A stretch of DNA of 64,000 nt from Cepaea nemoralis (GCA_014155875.1 JACEFZ010027037.1:62001-126000); one strand, 5' to 3'; shown: positions 22,727 through 33,864, numbered from the stretch's first letter. Notes: a model not told the origin generated them from the letters alone. Numbers and translations: made by a program.

Positions 22727-22905
22727 TTTGCTCTCGTCTTTGAACTCAAGCATAGTACATACACACTACTTCTAGTAGCACTGGACTGAATTTTGTGCTT
22801 GGATTAGCTTTCCCTTTTAACAGTGTCCCTCGCCATCAGGCAAACCCCCTCCATCTTTAGATGTACTTGTAATTTACGTCCCCAAGTCAAGGACAAGAAG
22901 TCATA
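22727..22905 (-). mobile_element. S-B SINE body, antisense
   Basis: It contains tttgaactcaagcatagtac, gactgaattttgtgcttgga, ttagctttcccttttaacag, tgtccctcgccatcagg and caagtcaaggacaagaagtc. These are the family signatures also found at 44815-45085, 55935-56078, 61240-61517 and 61686-61800. The tRNA-like head is absent. Confidence 0.8.
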
Positions 22906-23097
22906 TGGTAGCTCAGTCATATCTAACTAAGACTTAACACTAGGACTCTTCAATAATAATACAAGAAATAATCATTTGTCATAATATCCGGAACAAAACC
23001 TCGCAGCCAAATCACCCAGTGATGTCAATTGCAAGCAGAATGTAATTAAAACAAAACATGACAAGGTGATGGTTATGTTCACCCAGTGCAAACTAAC

Positions 23098-23290
23098 AAG
23101 ATTTCTGATTCTATCATTGCTGTATTTTTGTTGAATGCATTTACCACAACGCCAGTGAAATTATGTTTTGTTGAATTCATTCACCACAGCGCCAGTGAAA
23201 TGTTATATTTTGTTGAATTAGTCCACCACAGCGCCAGTGAAATGTTATATTTTTCTTGAATGCATTCACCACAGCGCCAGAGAAATGTTA
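23098..23290. repeat. 43-bp minisatellite, about 4 copies
   Basis: The unit includes ttgttgaatgcattcaccac plus agcgccagtgaaatgttat. It lies just upstream of the exon at 23318. Confidence 0.85.
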
Positions 23291-23317
23291 TCTTTTGTTT
23301 TGTTTCCACTTTCCCAG

Positions 23318-23392
23318 ATCCAAACGAGTTGCCCTTGGTCCACACTCACCCACCTCTCTGAGTTACTCAGACTTTGACCATATGCCCCAACG
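23318..23392 (+). CDS. SNRK: SNRK exon (short linker)
   Basis: The exon completes AA from the previous exon to Lys. It then reads SKRVALGPHSPTSLSYSDFD and HMPQ, leaving CG for the next exon. The acceptor is a strong polypyrimidine tract, tttgtttccactttcccag, ending at 23317. The donor is GTAAAT at 23393. It is 75 nt, 25 codons, phase 2 to phase 2, and too short to be found by open-frame length. The support is the splice sites, the exact phase fit on both sides and the low-complexity Ser/Pro linker composition. I cannot assign a domain. Because it is symmetric it could be skipped without shifting the frame. Confidence 0.75.
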
Positions 23393-23504
23393 GTAAATGT
23401 TCAAGCATAAGCCTGTACTGTACATTGCACTGCTGCGCATTGATATGTATATGTGTGTATGATTGCCAGTGATGATTTATAGTGCTTTGTAAACCATGGG
23501 CTTA

Positions 23505-23529
23505 GCGTGTGTGTGTGTGTGTGTCAACA

Positions 23530-23628
<99 letters not shown>

Positions 23629-23645
23629 TCCCTCTCTCTCTCTCT
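23505..23645. repeat. (GT)n followed by long (CT)n microsatellite
   Basis: A short GT run (23505-23524) is followed by about 114 bases of CT dinucleotides (23532-23645) with two interruptions. It lies about 140 bases downstream of the donor of the exon at 23318-23392. Confidence 0.97.
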
Positions 23646-23919
23646 CAATTTAGATATATGTTAAGAGTCACTAATGATAACAGCCTGTATAATCTATAAT
23701 AACCTACAGTTGTAATAGTTGTGTGTGTGTGACTGTCTAATTTATTTAACTGCCTGAATACTTACATTAATTTGTAATGTTTTGTTGTAATTAAATTCTG
23801 GCTTAATGTGCCAACGCTGGACAATTTGGCTACAAGGATTTGTTGCGGATTAGAAAGAAGGAAAGAAAGAAAGGAAAAAAAAAACCGAAAGAAGCAGCAT
23901 AATTTCTAAAATGACAGTT

Positions 23920-24320
23920 AATGTGTTGGTTAGCTCTGTATGTAAATTAGTACCTGTATGTCAGTTCACATGCCTTAGCTTTCGTAATTAAATTGACAAT
24001 GCCGCTGAAAGGATAGTTCAAATGGCAGTTAAGATTTCTATAAATTTATGTGTCAGTTTGTACCTATCTAAAAGTTTACATGCCCTAACTTTCATAATGA
24101 AATTAATAATATAGCATAAAGGATAGCTGATATGCTAGTTATAATTTTTTAATTATTTATTTGTAAATTGGAATTTATATGCCAGTTCACATTCCAGTTA
24201 TAATGTCTTAATATTTGTAAGTAAATTAGCCCCTCTGAAGGCATGTTCACAATGCCCGGCTTTCGTAACAAAGTTGTTGGATTGCTGAAGGGATATTTCA
24301 CATGCCAATTAGCATATCTG
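23920..24320. repeat. Degenerate repeat of about 120 bp, about 3 copies
   Basis: The segments tgtaaattag, gccagttcacatgcc, ctttcgtaa and gctgaaaggatagttca recur in the same order about three times, with heavy divergence. Confidence 0.6.
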
Positions 24321-24330
24321 CATTATATAT

Positions 24331-25870
24331 TCTTCTTCTGCCTTTTATTCCTCAGTGGAGCATAGGCCGTCAACCAATTTGCTCCAGAACACCCTCTTTT
24401 TACAACTTTATATAGCTTCCTCCTAGTTCTCTCTATATTATTGATTTCTGTCTTTAATTCTAGAAGTAAACAAAGATCTACACCTTTGCTTTATTGACTA
24501 CACAAAGGCTTTTGATAAAGTGAGACATGTCAACATGATAAGGTTGCTTGAAGATCTACAAATTGATGAAAAAGATCTTAAACTTGTAAAAAACATATAT
24601 TTGAAACAACAAGCTGCCATAAGAGTTGATAATGAAGTAAGCCAATATCAGCCTATTAAAAGGGGTGTGAGACAGGGATGTGTAATGTCTCCAGATCTGT
24701 TTTCCCTGTACAGTGAAAGTATTTTCAGAAATATTGAAGATATGGAAGTAATCAACATTGGGGGACGATGCATCAATAACATTAGATATGCAGATGATAC
24801 AGTCTTGATTGCAGACAATGAACAGGACCTGCAAAATTTAGTAGATGCGATTGTTACACACAGTGAACAACTAGGGTTAGAATTAAATTGTAAAAAGACA
24901 CAGATTATGGTCGTCACTAGGAAGGACGAAATACCACAATGTAATATACAAGTAAATGGGAATATTCTTCAACAAGTGAGCAGGTACAATTATCTCGGAA
25001 CAGTAATAACATCTGATGGGAGATGCCTTGAAGAGATTAGAACAAGAATCGCCATGGCAAAAGTAGCCTTTAGCAAGATGAAAAACATATTGACCAATAA
25101 AAAGATGTCAATTGAAACGAGAAAAAGAGTGTTGAGATGCTACATTGAACCTGTACTTTCATATGGATGTGAAGCGTGGACAATGAGCAGACAAGCTGAA
25201 AAACATCTGATGGCTGTAGAGATGTGGTTTCTGAGGAAAATGCAAAGAATGCCATGGACAACCAGAAAGACCAATGAACAAGTCCTTCAAGAAACAAATG
25301 AAGATCGTAAATTGATTAGAGAAATTAGACGTAGACAGTCAAAATTCTTTGGGCATGTTATGAGAAGAAATGGATTGGAGAATTTGGTGACAACTGGTAA
25401 GATCTAGGGGAACAGGCCAAGGGGAAGACCTAGAAGCAAGTACCTGGATGGCATGGCCTTGTGGCATGGTCGAGACAGAAACACGGAGCTGATCCACGAC
25501 TCTGGTGATCGAGTGAGATGGCAGAACATGACCGCCCACGCTTACCGGCATGGCACATGATGGATGGATGGTCTTTAATTCTCTCCTACATGTGTGATTT
25601 GGCTTCCTTCTGTTTGTTTGGCCATCAGCTTTCTAGTTTGACTAATAATAGATGCTGTCAGTGTGTGTCCTATCTGGCGCTAGTGTCTTGTCCTCAGCTC
25701 TTGAGTCACTGACATTTGTTTAGTTCTCTCAATTAGCTCTGCTTTAATGGTTCTGTCATACCAGTTTAGTCCTGTTCTGCACAGACAGTTAATGCTTATA
25801 GTTTATTAATTCATTCAATAGCATGTCCTTTGCAGAATCTCACTTCCATAACAACCGTCCTGGAAGCTTC
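24331..25870 (-). mobile_element. Older LINE C-terminus, antisense, split by L-A
   Basis: Parts 24331-24449 and 25583-25870 align with the antisense LINE at 31490-32040. Shared elements include the conserved aggaataaaaggcag-type start, then gctcaattgagagaactaaa and the match around ctgacagcatct. The tail motif, on the minus strand, is the D.R.W..L..G.C style seen at the C-terminus of such elements. Together the parts form one element interrupted by the younger insertion at 24462-25570. Confidence 0.6.
24462..25570 (+). mobile_element. L-A LINE, 5'-truncated copy with 12-bp target duplication
   Basis: This is the best-preserved non-LTR reverse transcriptase in the window. It shows FIDYTKAFDKVRHVN at 24490-24534, GVRQGCVMSP at 24664-24693 and catalytic RYADDTVLIADN at 24784-24819. 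LNCKKTQIMVV, NYLGTVITSDGRC, SYGCEAWTMSRQAEK and FFGHVMRRNGLENL follow. One continuous frame runs from 24463 to a TAG near 25405. The same frame then continues (NRPRGRPRSKYLDGMALWHG) to the end. The 5' third of the protein, including any endonuclease, is missing. The 3' end is tggatggatg, a short tandem tail. gtctttaattct flanks both sides (24450-24461 and 25571-25582). Inactive. Confidence 0.93.
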
Positions 25871-26255
25871 TCTATCAGAAGCAAGATGTCCCGCAAATAA
25901 AATAACGGTTACTAGTACTGACCCCTGTGTCACACTCTTCCCCAGTGTTATCTGATCTGCCTGGCCTGGGGGTCTTCCCACCGGATCTCTTTATGTTTTC
26001 TTTGATGGTTGCCAGGGTTTCTTGGCAAGTTTTACAGAAAGTAGTTTGCCATTGCCTTCCTTCTGAGCAGTGACTGTAATAGTCAGTGGCCATAGCCATT
26101 GTCTCCACTGATGAGATCATCTGCCTATCACCGCAGAGTGCAGACCATAACCAACAACAATCTATCGGCTGCTCTCACACTCCCTCCTCCTTGTTTCTTA
26201 TCCATATAGCAGTTTTGATGTGACATTAGAGTTGAATATTTGAAGTCTGGTTAGT

Positions 26256-26500
26256 TAATTGCATATCATTTACAGGACATTGCAGTCAACCCCAGCATTT
26301 TTTGGCTGTTTGTGATTTCTTGGCAAGTTTACGTCCAGTAGTTTATACCATTGTATGAAAACCAGCACAAGGCAGTCAGCATTCAAATTGCCCACAGCAG
26401 TGGTTCGAATGTGGGACTGCAAATTGTGATCATAACCCCTTCAACAATACAGCACAGGCTGAAGTTTGGTACTGGAAGAAGTTTCTGTTGTTTTCCACAA
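26256..26500 (-). mobile_element. S-A SINE, antisense, nearly full length
   Basis: In antisense it reads aggacattgcagtcaacccc, ggctgtttgtgatttcttgg, aaaccagcacaaggcagtca and cagcagtggttcgaatgtgg. The last of these corresponds to the B box. It ends at the tRNA-like head near 26440-26500. A partial relative lies at about 26010-26110. Confidence 0.8.
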
Positions 26501-26619
26501 CTGTCCTAGTGCTGTGAAAGCTCCTCTTGCTTATTGTATGCTTATTTTATCTATCTGTCTCTTCCCACACCCACCCCACCCCCAAGCATTACTAATATTG
26601 TTGCCTAAACAGGTGTATG

Positions 26620-26770
26620 ATTTAACCTCTTAAAGTCAGGTTTCACCACGGGAGGTCACAGACATATAATTCCACCTCTTAAAGTGAAGTTTCACTAAAG
26701 GGAGATCAGATCACAAGGTGTATGATTTCACCTCTTAAAGTGAAGTTTCACTAAAGGGAGATTAATGAAG
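26620..26770. repeat. About 60-bp repeat, 3 copies, with inverted symmetry
   Basis: cctcttaaagtgaagtttca plus ctaaagggagat occurs three times, the first copy being diverged. The core gtgaagtttcac is nearly self-complementary. Confidence 0.75.
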
Positions 26771-26862
26771 TGAGCTGTCTTATCCTTTTGGCCATGCTGG
26801 CTCTCCATGAATCCCAGCGCATTAGCTTTATTTGTCGTCCTCGCCTTTGTGTTTCTTTGTTA

Positions 26863-27303
26863 CTTCATTTTTAATTCACCGCAAACAAACCGTGTAGTTA
26901 TTTTTAGCACTGACCTTGGTGGGATCATCATTTTTCAGAATAGGGATATTGGGATTCACTTCATGGTTGGTCGACAAGTGTGTTTGCAACAAGATGTACT
27001 AAAACCGTATGTCATTGCCTTCGCAAACTGTCTCCCATATACATCACAGATGAGTACAGACAAATGGGTCATACTTAAGATTAAGACAAGTAGCATGCGA
27101 TATGGATATACACTCTGATGACAGCGAGGACCCTCCTAGCCCAGAAACATTTATTGCACCCATCGATCGGTCTAGCAGTTCACCACACACTCAACTGGAA
27201 GTATATCAAAACACCCATACACCCACTATGGAATCACCCTGACGTCACATGATTTCCCTGGAACTCCTGTAATTCCTTTGTTTGCGGTGAATTAAAAATG
27301 AAG
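26863..27303. mobile_element. 441-bp element with 27-bp perfect terminal inverted repeats, TA-flanked
   Basis: The left end, 26863-26889 (cttcatttttaattcaccgc...), is exactly the reverse complement of the right end, 27277-27303. Both ends are flanked by TA (26861-26862 and 27304-27305), as for Tc1/mariner-type targets. The interior has a short open frame (26807-27118 starts outside the element) and an acidic stretch, DDSEDPPSPETFIAP, near 27115-27160. I recognise neither. It is probably a MITE and the superfamily is uncertain. Confidence 0.85.
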
Positions 27304-27305
27304 TA

Positions 27306-27859
27306 CCGTTTCTTTTAATGAGATTGCCATGTAACTGCAGTGCAGTCATTCAGACTTGTGTACAGACTGGTGTTCCCCACCTGTAAGGGTGATGAGCAGT
27401 GATCTGTATGCTGCTTTTTCTGTTAATAGTGTACATAATTGTGTACATCCCTGGAGTCACACGCTTGTGCTTGGCCAGTTATTTTATTATATCTGCTTTT
27501 GTTGACACCAGGTGGTTTATATGCAGTAGACTTTAAGATGCAGAATTACATTCAAGGATCTTTCATGTTAGGTTGATGATGCATCAGAGGTGAATTATGA
27601 ATGTTTTACATCATGTGTGAATCTGCAGTGGTGTTTCATACTACACAGTGATGCTTCAGAGTTGAATTGTAATTTCCTTTTGTTTCTGTTATTTCTCTTA
27701 TTCTCTTATATATACATGAGAGAGGTGGAGGGAAGAGAGAGAGAAACATAAGAAGAGGGAGGGAGGGAAAAAGAGAGTCTAGGTTAAATATTAGAGGTGC
27801 CAATGTGATGGAGTAACAGAAATATCAGAAACACCTGGCCAGAGAAGTCATAAACATGA
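27306..27859 (+). other. Intron; purine-rich block only
   Basis: No gene or repeat family was recognised. Positions 27715-27780 are a GA-rich stretch (agagaggtggagggaagaga). Confidence 0.4.
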
Positions 27860-28080
27860 TGTCATAAAGATTGAATGTATGTCAACGCTCTCGAACCAAC
27901 CTTTGAAATGTCTATGTCACAAAGATTGGATGTGTGTCAAAGCTTTCTTACCAACGTTTGAAATGTCTATGTCACAAAGATTGAATGTATGTCAACGCTT
28001 TCTTACCAACCTTTGAAGTGTCTATGTCACAAAGATTGAATGTATGTCAACACTTTCTTACCAACCTTTGAAATGTCTTT
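27860..28080. repeat. 55-bp minisatellite, about 4 copies
   Basis: The unit is aaatgtctatgtcacaaaga plus ttgaatgtatgtcaacgctt plus tcttaccaacctttg. Confidence 0.9.
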
Positions 28081-28647
28081 GAAGTGCATGCAAATGTGAA
28101 AATATCTTTCCATGAATTTCTGTAGAAATCCATATGTTTAGTTTGGTGTTGGTAAGTTTTATTGTGAACAGGTGGTTTGCCTTCTTTGTTTCCTTTGTTC
28201 TGGGTGACCAAAACTGTGGTGCTTTGATTGTGTCTGACACTGTCCATCTGGCTTTATTGACTAATATTTTATTAACCTTTTTGTGACCATCTAACCTACT
28301 TTTTCGGTGGAACCTCCAAATAGAGGAAGAACTAACAACTCACAGAGAAGAAAAGTAGAAACAGAAGTGAACAGTATGGGCAGGGTGTGGATGGAGCTGC
28401 GTCGCTGCGTAACATAAAGATAGGGGGGGGGGGGCATGAGGTCACTTGGTTCAGGGCATATGTCTCAATGGGAGATAGAGGGCACAAGAAAAAGAGTAGA
28501 ATATTGGAGGGTCATGATCACTGGTGTATGCTCCAGAACTGACTCCTGAGGAGAAGGCATGGACTCCTTCACTTGTGGCAACATGTGGTCACATAAAGTT
28601 TCTAGCTCCTTAAAGTGGGACTTGAGTAACAGTTCTCTTGTATGTAG
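28081..28647 (+). other. Intron with small LINE piece and poly-G
   Basis: 28300-28400 (ggtggaacctccaaatagag, aacagtatgggcagggtgtg) resembles 43700-43800, part of a LINE C-terminus. A run of 12 G lies at 28423-28434. The rest has no recognised feature. Confidence 0.45.
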
Positions 28648-28857
28648 CCGGCTCTGTGGTGAAACGGCTTTTGAAACACAGCGGGTGATTTGGAAGCAGG
28701 TGATGCCTTACTTTGGTTTTCATACACTAGTGTGAGTGACAGTCTTTCAGAAAGAAATGGCAAACCACTGAACGTAAACTTGTCAGAAAATCACAAACAG
28801 GCAAAGAATGCTGGCTTTGACTATGGCATCCTGTAAAGGATATGCAACTAACTGACT
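28648..28857 (+). mobile_element. S-A SINE, sense, with A-box head
   Basis: The head ccggctctgtggtgaaacgg carries an A-box-like tggtgaaacgg. The body has gtgatttggaagcagg, agaaatggcaaaccactgaa and the 3' end gcatcctgtaaaggatatgc. It is the best 5' end of the family in the window. A second fragment lies at 28975-29075 (agaaagcaatggcaaattac). Confidence 0.85.
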
Positions 28858-29114
28858 TGTATATATGCATTTGGTATGATACCAGGAGAGGCTTTTCATG
28901 AAATATGATGGTCAGATCTGATTCACTGTTATGCTGTTAACACTAGCACCTATCTAGTTGGACTCCATTGTTGAATTCTCATTCAGAAAGCAATGGCAAA
29001 TTACTGAATATAAAATTGCCTAGTAAGTCAACCTTGGGTTGGGGGTTGATTGCAAAGTCCAACAAAGAACGTGCAGCTTTTTTTGTTTTCTTGTGTTCCT
29101 TGGTGATCAGGTTA

Positions 29115-29254
29115 TCAGTTATCAGTTGGGGTATCTTCATTGCACTCCGGACATGTCCATAGGTGCTCAGATCCTCCCCCCAGCATATGCATCAGCGTCC
29201 GGTGGCTAATAGTGCCAGTTCACGAGGCGCCTTGTTTTCCCGATGTACCTCTCA
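29115..29254 (-). mobile_element. L-B LINE, 140-bp 3' end with 13-bp target duplication
   Basis: It is flanked by ggtgatcaggtta at 29102-29114 and 29255-29267. Read on the minus strand it matches 58105-58265, from gaggtacatcgggaaaacaa to gcaatgaagataccccaact, and ends in an ACTGATA-type tandem tail. It is a severely 5'-truncated copy, as expected from target-primed reverse transcription. Confidence 0.92.
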
Positions 29255-29289
29255 GGTGATCAGGTTAAAACACAGTAAAGGGCCTTTTT

Positions 29290-29445
29290 CCACGCTTTAA
29301 ATTGTATTAGGTATATGGTGCTAGCTGTCATATTTGTATGGACTAATCAACTTTCAAATTGGGATGTGGTCTTTATCACAAGGGCTGTCTTTACCTCCCA
29401 TTTTCTGGGACCTATTTTAGGCTGATCAACTTGGGAGACCAAGTG
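29290..29445 (-). mobile_element. S-E SINE body, antisense
   Basis: aggtatatggtgctagctgt, gggatgtggtctttatcaca, agggctgtctttacctccca and ttttaggctgatcaacttgg parallel the copy at 51690-51840. Confidence 0.65.
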
Positions 29446-29704
29446 TAGGAAGAGTAATGAAATAAATGAAAAGTTAAAAGAAAAGATTTGAAAGTAGGAA
29501 CTAACCGGTCATCCTAGTAAAGCTTTCCTGCTAGGGAAGGGGCAGGGGAGTTCCCTCAGGAGTTCATATGCCTGGCACAGCCCTGCCTGCATACCAGACA
29601 TTCCAAGTTCACAACCAGCTTAACCATGGCCATTCAGTGCTCTGCACATTGATCCACCTTGAACTTGGGGGTTTATAATCTGAGTTCTCATCTAGATGGG
29701 CTGC

Positions 29705-29935
29705 TGTTGTGAAATTGGAAATAGTCAACAGTAGGCAGAAAATAGATGATTATATTATGATCACATTGGAAGGGAGTGGGGGTCAAGAGAGAAGAAGGAC
29801 AGTTTAAAGTAGATAGAAAGTAGATTAGTTTGATTATATTTTGTAGGAAAAGTTAACAATAGTAGAAAGCAGATTATTGTTATTATATTGGGGTGTTAGT
29901 TTAAAACAGACAGATAGTACATTATAATTGGGGGC
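29705..29935. repeat. Degenerate repeat of about 65 bp, 3 copies
   Basis: agtagaaagcagattat- and gtagatagaaagtagatta-like segments followed by a ttatattttg or ttatattggg core recur three times. Confidence 0.5.
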
Positions 29936-30130
29936 GCAGTAGGTCATTGGTAGGCATGTGTTTGAAACTCCATTGACACATGGTTTTTAAAACATTGACC
30001 TAAACTCCCTGGTCGGCCCAGTCTGAAATGGTTACTTGTAAATGTTCTGTAAAGTAAAGACAGCCATCCTAATAGTGACCACATCACCGGTCCAGTGCTG
30101 ATGGATTCAATAATATGGAGCCAGCACACC
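29936..30130 (+). mobile_element. S-E SINE, sense
   Basis: The B-box-like gtgtttgaaactccattgac is followed by ccctggtcggcccagtctga, gtaaagacagccatcctaat and agtgaccacatcaccggtcc. The last motif is the one that is tandemly repeated at 32440-32625. Confidence 0.7.
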
Positions 30131-30429
30131 ATATACCCTACATGACTTATGGTTTAGACAAGGGTCTTTTAATGTTTTTTAAAATACTTATATAGTAACA
30201 GATGTAATATGTCTTGTATTGAATATTTTGTAATTAGGAACTGAGAGCAGGTGAGCTTTTTTTTCCGCCTCCTTAGTACACGTGTCATTTCTTATTTATT
30301 TATTTAGCATCATGCATACATTTGTTATACATCTCTGTGTTAGTATTTGCTTTCTTTCTAGATATTTGTAGTTGTAGTTTTATTTCTCCTATAGCAGTCG
30401 CGAGATGGTAGTACCAATATCTGGTCAGG

Positions 30430-31260
30430 CTCTAGAAAAGATTGATGGGATAGTGTTGTATAGTGTGATGGGATAATGTTGTATAGAACAGATTGTTATA
30501 GGATAATGTTGTCTAGAATAGGTTGTGATGGGACAGTGTTGTATAGAAGAGGCTGTGATGGGGTAGTGTTGTCTAGAACAGGTTGTGATGTGATGGTGTT
30601 GTATAGAAGAGGTTGTGATGGGGTAATGTTGTTTAGAAGAGGTTGTGATGGGATGGTGTTGTGTAAAACAGGTTGTGATGGGATGGTGTTGTCTAGAACA
30701 GGTTGTGATGGGATGGTGTTGTCTAGAAGAGTTTGTGATGGGGTAATATTGTATATAATAGGTTGTGTTGTAATGGGATAATGTTGTTTAGAACAGGTTG
30801 TTATGGGATAATGTCTAGAATAGGTTGTGATGGGACAGTGTTGTATAGAAGAGGTTGTGATGGGGTAATGTTGTCTAGAAGAGGTGATAGGGTAATGTTG
30901 TATATAATATATTGTGTAATGGAATCATGTTGTGATGGGATAGTGTTGTATAGAACAGGTTGTGATGGGGTAGTGTTGTATAGAACAGATTGTAATGGGA
31001 TAGTGTTGTCTAGAACATATGGTGATGGAATATTGTTGTCTAGAACATGTTGTGATGGGATACTGTTGTCTCGAACAAATAGTGATGGGATAATGTTGTC
31101 TAGAACATATAGTGATGGGATACTGTTGTCTGGAACATATAGTGATAGGATAATGTTGTCTAGAACATATAGTGATGGGATAATGTTGTCTAGAACATAT
31201 TGTGATCAGATAATGTTTTCTAGAACATATTGTGATGGAATAATGTCTAGATCAGTATAT
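30430..31260. repeat. 30-bp minisatellite, about 27 copies
   Basis: The unit is gttgtctagaacaggttgtg plus atgggatagt. At ten codons per unit it keeps long open frames (LSRTGCDGIV type, up to 195 codons) that are not genes. The right half has more acatat variants in place of caggtt. Confidence 0.92.
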
Positions 31261-31489
31261 ACTGCTAGATTATCCAAAACAGCAAATATCAGGTTTGACT
31301 CTGAAACCACATGGTTTACAGTCAGCTCTGTGATTCAGGATAACATCTAGGATGCTGGATATCAAAGGACAATGATCTGTCCAGGCTAGAACGACTGGTA
31401 CACCAAAACATCAGACATTAGAGTTACAACTGTATCTTCCACGGCTTCATCACCCATCTAACCAAGTACTCACCTTTGCCCAAGAATGT

Positions 31490-32040
31490 CCTCTTTCTTT
31501 TAGCCTCCATTTCTCATTGAGGCATGGGCCCTCAAGCAGCTCGCTCCAATCCCTCCTATCCTTAGCTACCCCATTCAGCTCTGTCAATGTTTTCTCCACA
31601 TTATTCATTTCTCTTTCTACTTCTCCTCTCTGTGTGTGTTTTTTTTTTTTTAAATTTCTTCTTCTGTTTCATTTGCAATGTGAGCGCCAGATAAAGGCCT
31701 TTCTAGTTATACTATTCTCAGATTTCTACATGTAAGTCCTGTCTGGTGTCAGCGTGTTTTCTTCACCTCTTGGATCACTGGTATTTGTCTAGTTCTCTCC
31801 CTGATCTTCACATTGGTGGATCTCTCACACCATTGTACTCCTTCTGTTTTGCTCAGGGCGCCAATAAGTGAATGTTTGTAGTTTATTTGTAATTGTTTTC
31901 CTTGTTATCCATGTTTCTGATCCACACAGTAGTGCTCATTTAACTTTAGAATTGAATATTTCAAATTTTGTGCTGAGTTTAATTTATTTTGACTTCCACA
32001 ACATTTCCTAGTGCTTATAGCACCCAACAGTTTAATTCAC
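31490..32040 (-). mobile_element. LINE C-terminus, antisense
   Basis: The minus strand reads AKDRRDWSELLEGPCLNEKW, matching the A.DR..W..L..G.C signature at the end of several non-LTR elements. The upstream part is decayed. It is the homologue of the split element at 24331-25870. A T-run and a TG run lie at 31632-31651. Confidence 0.65.
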
Positions 32041-32299
32041 CTTATTTATTTATTTAATTTTAAGAATGTTATAGGAGTTTGCTTCTACCACTGTTGTTCT
32101 TAATTTATTTTGATAATTTCACTGTTATTGTCTTAGTCCTTTCTTTTATTGAATAGCATAAATTGCCTTTTAATTTTGAGTTGACTTGTAAACAATATCC
32201 AAATAATTTTGTGAAAAGTAGGAAAGGATGAATGTAATTATATGGCAGATACTGCTGTTGCGATGCGTAATGTTTGACCTTTGCCCATATTAGGTCATG

Positions 32300-32440
32300 G
32301 GGTCTGTGGCAGCGTAGTGTCTTGCCAGCCCAATGAGAGTGAGTTTGAATCTGCATCAGGCAGATTTGTGTAATTGAGTCCCACCTAACATGGGTACCTG
32401 GAGATGTCTTGGGAGGTCAAAGTGGATGGCTTTACACTGA
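32300..32440 (+). mobile_element. S-E SINE, sense
   Basis: gagtttgaatctgcatcagg is B-box-like. It is followed by taacatgggtacctggagat, gtcttgggaggtcaaagtgg and ctgaccacatcaccc. The element then passes directly into an 18-bp tandem array. Confidence 0.7.
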
Positions 32441-32625
32441 CCACATCACCCACACGTCACATCACCCACACATGTCACATCACCCGCACATGTCACATCA
32501 CCCGCATGTCACATGGCCTACACATGTCACATCACCCACACATGTCACATCACTGCACATGTCATCACCCACACGTCACACCACCCACACATATCACATC
32601 ACCTACACATGTCACATCACCCACA
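32440..32625. repeat. 18-bp minisatellite grown from the S-E end
   Basis: The unit is acatcacccacacatgtc, in about 10 copies. The first copy overlaps the SINE motif gaccacatcacc. Confidence 0.9.
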
Positions 32626-32734
32626 CATGTACAGTTGGTCTTAAACATACATGCATACACTATGTGACAAATGCATCTTAGGTGTGTAAGAGGGTCCTTT
32701 ATTGTACTTCTTACAAGGTCATGGTATACTGAGG

Positions 32735-33850
32735 TGGGGTGACTAATTCCCTGACTCACAACCTTTCTTTCCCTGACTCACAACCTTCCTTTCCCTGGCT
32801 CACAACCTTTCTCTCCCTGGCTCATAACCTTTCAGTCCTAAACTCACATTTCTTTCCCTGACTCACAACCTTTCTTTCCCTGACTCACAACCTTTCTTTC
32901 TCTGTCTCACAACATTTCTTTTCCTGACTCACACCCTTTCTTTCCCCAACTCAACATTTCTTTCCCCAACTCAACATTTTTTCCCCCTGACTCGCAACCT
33001 TTCTTTCTCCAACTCACAACCTTTCTTTCCCTGACTCACAACCTTTCTTTCTCCAACTCACAACCTTTCTTTCCCTGACTCACAACCTTTCTTTCTCCAA
33101 CTCACAACATTTCTTTCCCTGACTCACAACCTTTCTTTCCCTGACTCAAACCTTTCTTTCTCCAACTCACAACCTTTCTTCCCCTGACTCACAACCTTTC
33201 TTTCTCCAACTCACAACATTTCTTTCCCTGACTCACAACCTTTCTTTCCCTGACTCACAACCTTTCTTTCCCTGACTCACAACCTTTCTTTCCCTGACTC
33301 ACAACATTTCTTTCCCTGACTCACAACCTTTCTTTCCCTGGCTCACAACCTTTCTCTCCCTAACTCACAACCTTTCTTTCTCTGTCTCACAACATTTCTT
33401 TTCCTGACTCACACCCTTTCTTTCCCTGACTCACAGCCTTTCTTTCACTGACTCACAACCTTTCTTTCCCTGACTCACAACCTTTCTTTCTCCAACTCAC
33501 GACATTTTTCCCCCCGACTCACAACCTTTCTTTCTCCAACTCACGACATTTTTCCCCCCGACTCACAACCTTTCTTTCTCCAACTCACAACCTTTCTTTC
33601 CCTGACTCACAACCTTTCTTTCTCCAACTCACAACCTTTCTTTCCCTGACTCACAACCTTTCTTTCCCTGACTTACAACCTTTCTTTCCCCGACTCACAA
33701 CATTTTTTCCCCCGACTCACAACCTTTCTTTCTCCAACTCACAACCTTTCTTTCCCTGACTCACAACCTTTCTTTCCCTGACTCACTTATCTTTCCCTGA
33801 CTCACAATCTTACTTTTCCTGACTCACCACCTTTCTTTCTCAGACATGTT
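32735..33850. repeat. 22-bp C/T-rich minisatellite, about 50 copies
   Basis: The unit is cctttctttccctgactcac plus aa. The variants ctccaactcac and ccccgactcac are interspersed in recurrent orders. It is strongly strand-asymmetric (pyrimidine-rich on the plus strand). Confidence 0.93.
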
Positions 33851-33864
33851 AATGACAATGACAA

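Noticed and set aside
30476..31350. Open frames of 101 and 195 codons
   Set aside because: They lie entirely in the 30-bp minisatellite. The unit length is a multiple of 3, which explains the absence of stops.
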